From Actinomycetota bacterium (GTDB lineage: Bacteria > Actinomycetota > Rubrobacteria > Rubrobacterales > Rubrobacteraceae), in the NCBI GenBank assembly GCA_902810695.1, contig CADDYV010000007.1, positions 1 to 64,000 of the forward strand: DNA of 64,000 nt, written 5' to 3'. The stretch's first letter is position 1, and every line of letters starts with the position of its first letter. A program made the position numbers and the translations under genes. Positions 29,375 through 37,289 of the stretch are shown here, one piece after another. The notes beneath the pieces were generated by a model. The model searched no databases, was not told where the DNA came from, and saw only the letters and a list, made by a program, of their open reading frames with translations.

Positions 29375-29869
29375 TTACTGCTGAGCGAGCATCCGCTCGC
29401 GCATCTCGCGCATGGCCCTCTTGCGCGACTCCTTATCGGTGCGGTCGAGGATGGTGATGCCGTCGAGATGGTCTATCTCGTGCTGCAGGACGCGGGCCAG
29501 AAGCCCCGACGCCTCTATCCTCAACGGGGCACCCGAAACGTCTTTACCAGAGACCGTAACCCCGGTTGACCGCTCGACATCCACCTGGACATTCGGTATC
29601 GAGAGGCACCCTTCTGCGTCCTTTTCCGTCGTTTCGGATTTCTCCTCTATCTCGGGGTTCACTATCGCGTATTCCTGCTCCTCGACGGAGACGACGAGGA
29701 TGCGCTTGAGACGCCCGACCTGGTTCGCGGCGAGCCCGACACCTTCGTGGGCGCGCATGGTCTCGAACATGTCTTCCGCAAGCCGGGCCAGCGGCCCGTC
29801 GAACTCTTTGACCGGCGTCGTGCGGGACTTTAAGACTGGATCTCCGAACTTTCTGACTTCCAATATCAT
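29375..29869 (-). CDS. def: Peptide deformylase
   Basis: Fe2+/Zn2+ hydrolase removing the formyl group from nascent proteins. The 164-residue product has all three motifs: GVGLAANQ at 43-50, EGCLS at 86-90 (Cys ligand) and HEIDH at 130-134 (two His ligands and catalytic Glu). It starts four bases after the priA stop. Confidence 0.97.
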   Translation of the reverse strand: MILEVRKFGDPVLKSRTTPVKEFDGPLARLAEDMFETMRAHEGVGLAANQVGRLKRILVVSVEEQEYAIVNPEIEEKSETTEKDAEGCLSIPNVQVDVERSTGVTVSGKDVSGAPLRIEASGLLARVLQHEIDHLDGITILDRTDKESRKRAMREMRERMLAQQ

Positions 29870-29873
29870 TTCT

Positions 29874-32108
29874 CTATCTAACCTCCTCGGGGTCCACGCT
29901 GGCGCAAACCTTCACGCCACCGGAGCCCCTCTTCCTTGATAACTCACGAACCGCCTCTGTCGCGACCTTCGCAAGCGGGGTGAGATCCCGGGCCCGCAAC
30001 ACCACCCGCATGGCTACGTGCCCTCCGGTCGGGTCCGCCGCGGCTGGCTCAAGCATCTCAACTCCCGGCTCCAGAAGCGTACGCAGATCAGATTTTACTG
30101 CACGTCTGACGCTCTCCTCAGGCCCTTCGAAGACCAGTTCCGCGAGGTGCGCGTAAGGCGGGTAGCCAAGCGCGCGCCGCCGCGATAGCTCGGCTTTTGC
30201 GAATGACGGATAATCCCCACGCAAAGCCGCCTGTAGAGCATAATGCGCCGGGTAGCGCGTCTGTACCAGCAGGAGATCTCCGGCAGCCTCAACGGCGACG
30301 TACAGCAGCCGGAAGGCGCGTTCTACACTACCGACTCCGCTCCCGAGCAACAGGGTGTCAATGTCGGGGATGGCAACCACATCCCAGTTCCCGTCGAGAA
30401 TGCACCGGGCGGTACCGACGACAACCCGGAAACCTCTATCTTCCCGACAGTCGGCGGTATGCAACCCGACAGGTTCGCCCAGAGCATTCGCGAGATCCTC
30501 TCTCACCCGCTCGACGGCGAGCCCCGTAGCCGTCAGCCGCCTGGCGCCGCATCTCTTACACTCTCCACCGGCCCGCTCCCGAAATCCGCAGTTTTTGCAG
30601 ACCAGGATTTTCTCCCGCTCGTGCAGCGCAAGCGGGAGTTCGCAGTCAGGACAGGACCTTACGGTTCCGCAGCGGTTGCAGTAGACGACCGCCGCGTATC
30701 CGAGGCGGTTTACGACTACTCCAACGCGGCTTTCATCTTTTTTGCCCCGGCGGCAGGTTTCGATCAGCGCCGAACTGAGCGCCGCTCCTGAATCTCTCAT
30801 GTCCACGATGCGGATCGAGGGATGCCTGCTGCCCTCACGCGCCGGAAGCTCACGCACCCACTCTTTTCTGGAGTAGAGGATCAGGGACGGAACGGGAGAG
30901 AGGAACAGCACGCCCGCATCCTCGGTGAAGCCGCGCCGCAGCGCCAGATCCCGGACATGAATCGGCACGCCTTCATAACCTACCTCAGCGCGGTGGGACT
31001 CGTTCGGCTCATCCACGACGCAGATCGCACCCAGGCGTCTGAATGGAACGAGAGCCGCAGCCCGAGTCCCCACAAGGACGTCCACCTCACCGCTCCGAAC
31101 CGCTCCGTAAACCTCGCCGCGTCTTCTGCCAAGACCGGAGTGATACGGAGCCACCGTAGTCCCTCCAGGAAGGGAATACAGAAGCTTATCCAGCAACCGC
31201 TCGACCACCGCCGTCTCTGGGGCCAGGATGAGGATCTGCTCTCCATCACCCACGGTCGCCCGGGCGAGCGCGACGGCGGCATCCTCCTGCTCCCGCGCCG
31301 GCACCCTCCACATCCACGCGCCGCCTCGCGCCAGAATCCGGTTGACATATCGCACGAAGGACTTGCACTCCTCGCTCGACCCCTCACCTCGTGCTCCAAA
31401 AATGGCGGAAGGCTCCGGGCGCATCTCCAGCTTTACGGCCCCACGCTGAACCAGCCGCCGCAGAACATCTCTTCTGGTCCCGACTTCCGAGAGCAATGTG
31501 GAGACCGGGCAGCCTGACTCGTGCTTCTTGAGGGCCCCGAACAGATCTCTCTGCCGGGGGCTAAATCCGGAATCTGACAGATCTTCCCGCTGCGTCACCG
31601 CCCACTCGATCTCGCCGCGCCCCGGCAACCCCGGCGCAAGCTCTACTCTCCTGTCTCGCTCTGCCTCCCTTAGAGCCTGGCCGCCAAGAGTTCTGCGAAG
31701 CAGGGTGCGTCCGACGAACTCTCCTTCCTTCCAAGGCCAGCCGGGGGCGGGCCTCAGCACCCTGTAACGGTTGACTTCGAGACCGGGTGGCAGGGCGGCG
31801 CCCAACGCAGCAGAGAGTGGAATAGCCGATATCTCAGAAGCCCACGTGCAGATCTCGACTATTTCCTTTCCGGGCGAAAGCTCCTCGATCACGTTACGGA
31901 TATTTTCCGTAGCCCTGTTGTCTTTGTTGCTTCCCAGCCCCACCACAACGCCGAATCTGGAGTGCCCGGAGAGCGGCACCACTACCGCTGCGCCGATTCC
32001 CACCTTCCTCTCCAGCCGGTAGCTGAGCGGCGGTAGGGCATGAGTAGGGATCAGGAGGCTTACAAGGGCCTCCCGGTGCCCGGCTGTTCGCCTATCCGGG
32101 CAGGGCAA
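29874..32108 (-). CDS. priA: PriA-like primosomal protein with degenerate helicase motifs
   Basis: 744 residues. The order of the PriA family is kept: an N-terminal DNA-binding domain, a central motor region, a zinc-binding insertion with paired cysteines (CNRCG, CPDC, CKNCG, CKRCG), and the C-terminal LLLVQTRYPAHYALQAAL and RRALGYPPYAHLA. The Walker A loop that should read GxTGSGKT is replaced around AWMWRVPAREQEDAAV, and the DEEH box reads DEPN. Loss of the ATPase motifs is a known actinobacterial trait, so this is probably a replication-restart protein without helicase activity. TTG start immediately after metK. Confidence 0.88.
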   Translation of the reverse strand: MPCPDRRTAGHREALVSLLIPTHALPPLSYRLERKVGIGAAVVVPLSGHSRFGVVVGLGSNKDNRATENIRNVIEELSPGKEIVEICTWASEISAIPLSAALGAALPPGLEVNRYRVLRPAPGWPWKEGEFVGRTLLRRTLGGQALREAERDRRVELAPGLPGRGEIEWAVTQREDLSDSGFSPRQRDLFGALKKHESGCPVSTLLSEVGTRRDVLRRLVQRGAVKLEMRPEPSAIFGARGEGSSEECKSFVRYVNRILARGGAWMWRVPAREQEDAAVALARATVGDGEQILILAPETAVVERLLDKLLYSLPGGTTVAPYHSGLGRRRGEVYGAVRSGEVDVLVGTRAAALVPFRRLGAICVVDEPNESHRAEVGYEGVPIHVRDLALRRGFTEDAGVLFLSPVPSLILYSRKEWVRELPAREGSRHPSIRIVDMRDSGAALSSALIETCRRGKKDESRVGVVVNRLGYAAVVYCNRCGTVRSCPDCELPLALHEREKILVCKNCGFRERAGGECKRCGARRLTATGLAVERVREDLANALGEPVGLHTADCREDRGFRVVVGTARCILDGNWDVVAIPDIDTLLLGSGVGSVERAFRLLYVAVEAAGDLLLVQTRYPAHYALQAALRGDYPSFAKAELSRRRALGYPPYAHLAELVFEGPEESVRRAVKSDLRTLLEPGVEMLEPAAADPTGGHVAMRVVLRARDLTPLAKVATEAVRELSRKRGSGGVKVCASVDPEEVR

Positions 32109-33338
32109 CTACAAGCCCGCGGCGCGGCGCAGTTTGTCGGCGCGCGTGGTCTCCTCCCAGGTAAATCCGGGCTCGTTGCGGCCAAAATGGCCGTACACGG
32201 AAGTCGCGCCGTAGATCGGGCGCTGGAGATTCAGATCCCGGATTATCGCGCCGGGCCTGAGATCGAAATGTTCCTCGATCAGAGAGTGGATGAGCAACGG
32301 GTCCACGTTCTCGGTGCCGAAGGTGTCTACAACCAGGCTCACGGGATGGGCGACGCCGATGGCATAGGCAATCTGGACCATGCATCTCTCGGCCAGCCCC
32401 GCAGCGACCACGTTCTTGGCGACCCAGCGGGCAGCGTAGGAGCCAGAGCGGTCTACCTTGGTGGGATCTTTGCCCGAAAACGCGCCCCCGCCATGCGGAA
32501 CAGCCCCGCCGTAGGTGTCTACGATGATCTTGCGCCCCGTGAGACCCGTATCCCCCTGCGGTCCGCCGATCACGAACCGCCCCGAGGGATTGACCAGTAC
32601 ATCGGTTTTGTGCCTGTCGAAGAGCTCCTCGGGCATCACCGGCTCGATAACCGCCTCCAGGAGATCCCCTTTGAGGCGTCTTTCAATACCCTCCCGGTGC
32701 TGGGCGGAGATGAGGATTTTTTCGACAGCCACGGGCCTCCGGCCCTCGTAGCGTACGGTTACCTGGCTCTTTCCATCTGGCCTGAGGTAGTCCAGTTCCC
32801 CGCTCTTCCTGACTTCGGCGAGGCGGCGGGTCAGGGCGTGCGCCAGCATCAAGGGAAGCGGCATCAGCTCCTCCGTCTCCCGGCAGGCATAGCCAAACAT
32901 CATCCCCTGATCACCGGCCCCGAGTTCGTCGAGTTCCTTACCTTCACGAAACTCGAGAGCGTGATCAACTCCCCGGGCTATATCCTCGGACTGCGGGTCT
33001 ATGGAGGTCAGAACCCCGCAGGTCTCGGAATCGAAGCCGAATTTGGCGCGGGTGTAGCCGATCTCGGAGATCTTGTTCCTGACGAGGGTGGGTATGTCCA
33101 CGTAGGTTTTGGTAGTGATTTCCCCGGCTACTATGACGAGGCCCGTAGTCACCAGCGTCTCGCAAGCCACGCGGCTTACCGGGTCATCTGCCAGGGCTGC
33201 GTCGAGGATGGCGTCGGAGATTTGGTCGGCCAGCTTGTCCGGGTGTCCCTCTGTTACGGACTCCGAAGTGAAAAGATGCGAAGTACGGGCACCGAACCGC
33301 CTGCGGGATTCGGGATCCGAAACTGTCTTCTCGACCAT
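32109..33338 (-). CDS. metK: S-adenosylmethionine synthetase
   Basis: Makes S-adenosylmethionine from methionine and ATP. The 409-residue product has [17 protein letters not shown], the signature [12 protein letters not shown], the P-loop-like [16 protein letters not shown] and a C-terminal [15 protein letters not shown] directly follows the coaBC stop (TAGATG). The coaBC-metK-priA order is usual for Actinobacteria. Confidence 0.97.
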   Translation of the reverse strand: MVEKTVSDPESRRRFGARTSHLFTSESVTEGHPDKLADQISDAILDAALADDPVSRVACETLVTTGLVIVAGEITTKTYVDIPTLVRNKISEIGYTRAKFGFDSETCGVLTSIDPQSEDIARGVDHALEFREGKELDELGAGDQGMMFGYACRETEELMPLPLMLAHALTRRLAEVRKSGELDYLRPDGKSQVTVRYEGRRPVAVEKILISAQHREGIERRLKGDLLEAVIEPVMPEELFDRHKTDVLVNPSGRFVIGGPQGDTGLTGRKIIVDTYGGAVPHGGGAFSGKDPTKVDRSGSYAARWVAKNVVAAGLAERCMVQIAYAIGVAHPVSLVVDTFGTENVDPLLIHSLIEEHFDLRPGAIIRDLNLQRPIYGATSVYGHFGRNEPGFTWEETTRADKLRRAAGL

Positions 33339-34418
33339 CTAGCTCCACCTCTCCTTACCCATTTCCTTTTGCATAACGTCTAAAATGGTCCGGGCAACTT
33401 CTCTCTTCGATGCCCGACGCACGAAGCGTTCCCCACCCCAACCCGCTATGTAGACCTCATTCTCTTCGGTGCCAAACCCTATATCAGGACGCGAGATGTC
33501 GTTGCCAACAACGAGGTTTGCTCCCTTCAAGCGAAGCTTCTCGCGAGCCTCGGAAGCAGGGTCTCCATGCGTTGCGGAGAATCCTACCACAAACAGATCC
33601 GGATTCCTGTCGCGCACTTCTTTGAGTATGTCTGCGGTCTCCACAAGCTCTATAGTAAGCCTGTCTTTTCGCCGGATCTTGTTACTCTGCCGCGAGGCGG
33701 GCGTAAAGTCCGAAACCGCCGCCGCCATGATCAGCGCGTCGAACTCCCCAGCCCGCCGCAGAACCTCCTCCCTCATTTCCGCGAATGTTTCTACGGCGAT
33801 CCACCCGCCCCCCGGCTCGATCTCGTCTACATTAGCGGCCACGATCGAGACTTCCGCCCCGAGACGCCGGGCCTCCCGAGCAATAGCCCGCCCCATCTTC
33901 CCCGAAGAGCGGTTGCCCACGAACCGCACGCTGTCTATCGGCTCCCTCGTACCCCCGGCCGTAACCAGCACCCGGAGCCCGCCGAGCACCCCGCCCATCC
34001 TGCCAAGTACCCTCGTGACTATCTCCCCGGCGGAAACCATTCTCCCTAGCTCTCTCTCAAGTATTATGCGGTTATCTCTCCGCAAGAGTTCGATGTTCCG
34101 CCGGACAGCGGGGTGCGATGCGGTGGCGCCGTCGAGTTCGGGGGCCACGACGGTTGGAGTTCTGCCGGCTATGGGGTCGAGGCCGTGGGCGAGACGAGCG
34201 AGGGTTCCGCTGGTTGCCGGGGCGAAGATCAGGGCCTGCGGGGTTTCGGTGGGTGAATCCACCAGGCTCGCCACTTCGGCGAACGCGGATGGGCCGATAA
34301 AATCCTTCGTTCCCGGTTCCAGGGAAGCCTCGATCTGGTGTCCGGCCTCGGCGAGTTCTCGCGAAATCTCCGGGGCCAGGAGCGCGCCGGGGCCCGGACC
34401 GACGGAGAGAAAGATCAC
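33339..34418 (-). CDS. coaBC: CoaBC-like protein: intact phosphopantothenoylcysteine synthetase domain, degenerate decarboxylase domain
   Basis: 359 residues. The C-terminal half (about 147-359) is a normal CoaB: VLVTAGGTREPIDSVRFVGN, SSGKMGRAIA, MAAAVSDFTP and the later NKIRRKD lysine. The N-terminal half (1-140) keeps the CoaC flavoprotein outline (APATSGTLARLAHGL) but lacks the catalytic His normally before the second strand, reads PELD instead of PAMN at 93-96, and has no ACGE-type cysteine loop before GRM. It is thus unlikely to decarboxylate. GTG start, the only initiator after an in-frame stop. Confidence 0.85.
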   Translation of the reverse strand: MIFLSVGPGPGALLAPEISRELAEAGHQIEASLEPGTKDFIGPSAFAEVASLVDSPTETPQALIFAPATSGTLARLAHGLDPIAGRTPTVVAPELDGATASHPAVRRNIELLRRDNRIILERELGRMVSAGEIVTRVLGRMGGVLGGLRVLVTAGGTREPIDSVRFVGNRSSGKMGRAIAREARRLGAEVSIVAANVDEIEPGGGWIAVETFAEMREEVLRRAGEFDALIMAAAVSDFTPASRQSNKIRRKDRLTIELVETADILKEVRDRNPDLFVVGFSATHGDPASEAREKLRLKGANLVVGNDISRPDIGFGTEENEVYIAGWGGERFVRRASKREVARTILDVMQKEMGKERWS

Positions 34419-34430
34419 ATCTTTACTTCA

Positions 34431-34745
34431 TCAGGCAGCGCCCTGGTCTTCCTCTTCGACGCCCTGATCGCCCCCGGCTCTGTCTGCCTCCTGGCTCTCT
34501 TCTTCCTGGGTTTCTGTCTTGAAGCCGACCCTGAGCTTGCCTTCCCTCAACTCTTCGATAGCGATGGTGAGAGGGTGCTGGGAGCGGGTGTGGACCTGGG
34601 GACCGGGAATTCCGAGAGACTCGTTCAGGCCGAGGGTAGTGGTGTACTCGTTGATCTGGCGCGCCCGCTTGGCCGTAGCGAGAACCAGGGTATAGCGGGA
34701 GTCTACCTTCTCCAGCAGTTCGTCTATCCTGAGATCATCCAGCAT
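34431..34745 (-). CDS. rpoZ: RNA polymerase omega subunit
   Basis: Small RNA polymerase subunit that supports beta-prime folding. The 104-residue product has DELLEKVDSRYTLVLATAKRARQI, the conserved omega core, and HPLTIAIEELREGKLRV, followed by an acidic tail. ATG preceded by AAAGGAGG; overlaps gmk by 11 bases, the classical gmk-rpoZ pair. Confidence 0.94.
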   Translation of the reverse strand: MLDDLRIDELLEKVDSRYTLVLATAKRARQINEYTTTLGLNESLGIPGPQVHTRSQHPLTIAIEELREGKLRVGFKTETQEEESQEADRAGGDQGVEEEDQGAA

Positions 34746-35310
34746 CTTTGCCTCCTTTTACGATTTTTCTCATCAGGTCTATCATATCCTGGCTCGCCTG
34801 CTCGCGTTCGGCGTTCACCACCTCGTAGTCGAACTCCTTGCGAGCCTCGACTTCCTTGAGCGCGGTCGTCATTCGCCGCTCGACGGCTTCCGAGTCCTCG
34901 GTCGCCCTGCCGGTCAGACGCTTGCGTGTTTCCTCCAGGGTAGGTGCCCTGACGAAGACCATAACAGCGTCCGGTCGGCGCTTCTTTACCTGCCTCGCTC
35001 CCTGTAGCTCTATCTCCAGGATCACCGACCGGCCGCTCTCCAGAAACTCTTCCACCCGGCGTTCGGGAGTACCGTAAAGGTTGCCGGAGTATTCCGCCCA
35101 CTCCAGGAAACGCCCCTCCTCGATCCACCTCTCGAACTCCTCGCGGGTAAGAAATATGTAGTCCTTGCCGTCTACTTCGCCAGCCCGGGGCTTGCGGGTG
35201 GTCGCGGAAACCGAATACGCCAGCTCCGGTACGGCGGCGAGGGCGGCCCGGATCAGGGTTGACTTCCCCGCGCCCGAAGGGCCCGAGACGACGATCAGTC
35301 TTCCTCGCAA
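34735..35310 (-). CDS. gmk: Guanylate kinase
   Basis: Phosphorylates GMP to GDP. 191 residues; P-loop GPSGAGKST at 10-18, SVSATTRKPRAGEVDG (GMP binding), YFLT-like YIFLTREEF, and the lid region LTGRATED. TTG start inside the mihF 3' end (16-base overlap). Confidence 0.96.
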   Translation of the reverse strand: MRGRLIVVSGPSGAGKSTLIRAALAAVPELAYSVSATTRKPRAGEVDGKDYIFLTREEFERWIEEGRFLEWAEYSGNLYGTPERRVEEFLESGRSVILEIELQGARQVKKRRPDAVMVFVRAPTLEETRKRLTGRATEDSEAVERRMTTALKEVEARKEFDYEVVNAEREQASQDMIDLMRKIVKGGKDAG

Positions 35311-35618
35311 CCCAAAGCCCTGATCAAACGATCCCGTTGTCCGTGCGTGAGCCCGACGAGCGTCTTGGAGCGGCTGATCTTCGCCTCCCTGAGCAAGCGG
35401 GTTACCTTTATACGTCCCATACCCCGCATGGCAAGCAGCATCTCCTCGACTTTCGCGCCTTTCAACTCCTCAGAAGGGTCCATCAGCAGATCGTAGATGT
35501 CAAGCGAACCGCTTTTAAGATCACGCTTGGCAGCAGCCCGGGCGAACCGCACCCGATTGGCCTCTTCGAGCGCGGCATGCCGCTCCTGCGAGGTTCTCTC
35601 TGGCGTACGCCTCAGCAT
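35295..35618 (-). CDS. mihF: Integration host factor, actinobacterial mIHF family
   Basis: Nucleoid-associated DNA-bending protein found in Actinobacteria, unrelated to IHF alpha/beta. The 107-residue product shows the mIHF pattern: RVRFARAAAKRDLKSG, then the helix-two-turns-helix LAMRGMGRIKVTRLLREAKIS and LVGLTHGQRDRLIRAL. ATG at 35618 has no ribosome-binding site but lies just after a good extended -10, suggesting leaderless translation. Following pyr genes and preceding gmk-rpoZ is its normal place. Confidence 0.94.
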   Translation of the reverse strand: MLRRTPERTSQERHAALEEANRVRFARAAAKRDLKSGSLDIYDLLMDPSEELKGAKVEEMLLAMRGMGRIKVTRLLREAKISRSKTLVGLTHGQRDRLIRALGCEED

Positions 35619-35625
35619 TAGCAAT

Positions 35626-36543
35626 TCAGTATAACATCGCCTCTTGTGATTCGTCACGGCTTCGCAAAGCACTTGTAAGGTTTTGTGCTTTAAGTTCATT
35701 GTCCCGCAGGTAGACGGCAAACTCTTCCAGGATTTCGCCTGGTTCCCGGACGAATCCACCGGAGCCGACCTGGACTGCCGACGCCCCGGCGAGCATGAAT
35801 GCGACGGCGTCAGTACCGCTCGTAACACCGCCGCAACCGATAACCGGAACGCTTACCACCCTGGAGACCTCGTAAACGGCTCGCAGTGCTACAGGTTTTA
35901 TGGCAGGACCCGAAAGCCCGCCTTTCAGGAAAATCCGGCGCGTATGAGGATCAACTGCGAGCGCGGAAATGGTGTTTATCAGGGTGAGCGCATCCGCCCC
36001 GGCTTCTTCTGAGGCCAGAGCGTTGTTCAGGGCTCCCTCGTTTGCGAGCTTTGCGAACAATGGTTTATCGGGCAAGGCCGTGCGGCAAGCAGCGACGACC
36101 TCGGATATGGTCTCTGCTCTCGCGCAGAAAGTCGTCCCTCCACGCTCGGTGTTCGGGCACGAGAGATTGAGCTCCACCGCCGCAACGCGTGATTCGCCAG
36201 CGAGCCGGGCGCACAACTCTGCGAACTCCGCGACGGTATCCCCGGCGACAGAGACGATGATAGGCAGCCCGATGTCGTAATCGTCGAGGTCTTCCAGGAA
36301 ACGCTCTATGCCGGGGTTCTGGAGCCCGATGGAGTTGATGATCCCCGCCGGAGCCTCGGCCAACCGGGGTGGCGGGTTCCCGGCACGGGGCTTCGGGGTA
36401 ACCGTCTTGGGCAGGATCGCCCCGTAGACGCCTTTTACCTCCCCGAACGCTTCCCGGCCCAGCGTACCTGCGGCGGGCATCAGCGGCGTCCGCAAGCGAA
36501 TGCCGCAGAGATCAACCGCAAGGCTATCGGAATTCTCTACCAC
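35626..36543 (-). CDS. pyrD: Dihydroorotate dehydrogenase, class 1B catalytic subunit
   Basis: Oxidises dihydroorotate to orotate. From GTG 36543 the 305-residue product has LMPAAGTLG, NSIGLQNPGIERFLEDL, AAVELNLSCPN with GGTTFC, KLANEG, and GGLSGPAIKPVALRAV with VIGCGGVTSGTDAVAFMLAGA. Pairing with pyrK next door marks the NAD-linked class 1B heterotetramer. The GTG overlaps pyrK by seven bases and has GGAAG upstream. No pyrF follows. Confidence 0.94.
   Translation of the reverse strand: MVENSDSLAVDLCGIRLRTPLMPAAGTLGREAFGEVKGVYGAILPKTVTPKPRAGNPPPRLAEAPAGIINSIGLQNPGIERFLEDLDDYDIGLPIIVSVAGDTVAEFAELCARLAGESRVAAVELNLSCPNTERGGTTFCARAETISEVVAACRTALPDKPLFAKLANEGALNNALASEEAGADALTLINTISALAVDPHTRRIFLKGGLSGPAIKPVALRAVYEVSRVVSVPVIGCGGVTSGTDAVAFMLAGASAVQVGSGGFVREPGEILEEFAVYLRDNELKAQNLTSALRSRDESQEAMLY
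35628..35657 (-). promoter_or_regulatory. Probable mihF promoter giving a leaderless mRNA
   Basis: On the minus strand GTGACG (35652-35657) and TATACT (35628-35633) are 18 bases apart; TATACT is preceded by TGT, an extended -10. Initiation about seven bases downstream falls at 35619-35622, within four bases of the mihF ATG. The promoter lies inside the 3' end of pyrD, so it would boost mihF-gmk-rpoZ independently of the pyr operon. Confidence 0.55.
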
Positions 36544-37289
36544 GCCAGAACTTCCGCGAGGAAAACGGGACCCGAAATGCAGGCGCGCGCGTAAGTCCGC
36601 CCTCCACCATCCCAAACCGGCACCGCGCAGCCGTGGCACGAACCGTTCGCGCACGCCATCCTCTCTCGCACTGCGAGCTGGACACAAACCTGCTCGCAGG
36701 CAGCCCGTTTTACCGCCGCGAGGGTCGAGAGGGGTCCGCTGGCGCAGACTGCAGAGTAGCGGGAGAGGTCGCCGACACGCGCGAGTAACTTTTCGGGTGC
36801 TCTTTCGGGATCATCTGTCGGAACGAGATCAGCATCCGGGAAGATTCTGGATATTACATCTCCGTAAGCCTCTGGCGCAGTGGAAGGAATCTCCAGGTAC
36901 AGTTCATGCGGGATGCCCCGCCCGGCCAGGCGTCGCGAGAGGAGCTTCAACGGCGAGACCCAGACCCCGCCGCCAACCAGAGCCACCGGTCCGTTGCCGA
37001 TATCGAACCCCCGGCCCAGAGGTTCGCTTACCACTACCTCTTCCTCCTCTCCGGCGAGCAGCGACGTGCCCCGGCCCCGGATCTCCACCAGCAGGGCGGC
37101 GCTCTCTCCGTCGTAATCGTGGACGAAAAACGGTCGGCAGAGAAACGGATCTAGGGCTGCGGCGAAGCTTCGAGTTCTGACCATCACGAACTGCCCTGGT
37201 TGCGGAATACACCCATTCCAGCGGTAGCGCAGGAGCAGATGGTTCCCGAACCTCTCGCGGCTCAGGATCTCCGCTCTCTGAAGTCTCAC
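36537..37289 (-). CDS. pyrK: Dihydroorotate dehydrogenase electron transfer subunit
   Basis: FAD/2Fe-2S subunit that passes electrons from PyrD to NAD. From a GTG overlapping the carB stop (GTGA) the 250-residue product has a flavin domain ([18 protein letters not shown]), an NAD-domain [12 protein letters not shown] and C-terminal cluster cysteines in [17 protein letters not shown] with a further C in [10 protein letters not shown]. Its presence identifies PyrD as class 1B. Confidence 0.93.
   Translation of the reverse strand: MRLQRAEILSRERFGNHLLLRYRWNGCIPQPGQFVMVRTRSFAAALDPFLCRPFFVHDYDGESAALLVEIRGRGTSLLAGEEEEVVVSEPLGRGFDIGNGPVALVGGGVWVSPLKLLSRRLAGRGIPHELYLEIPSTAPEAYGDVISRIFPDADLVPTDDPERAPEKLLARVGDLSRYSAVCASGPLSTLAAVKRAACEQVCVQLAVRERMACANGSCHGCAVPVWDGGGRTYARACISGPVFLAEVLAW

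Noticed and set aside
32040-33383. Plus-strand open frame of about 447 codons opposite metK
   Set aside because: Antisense shadow; MetK motifs are complete on the minus strand.
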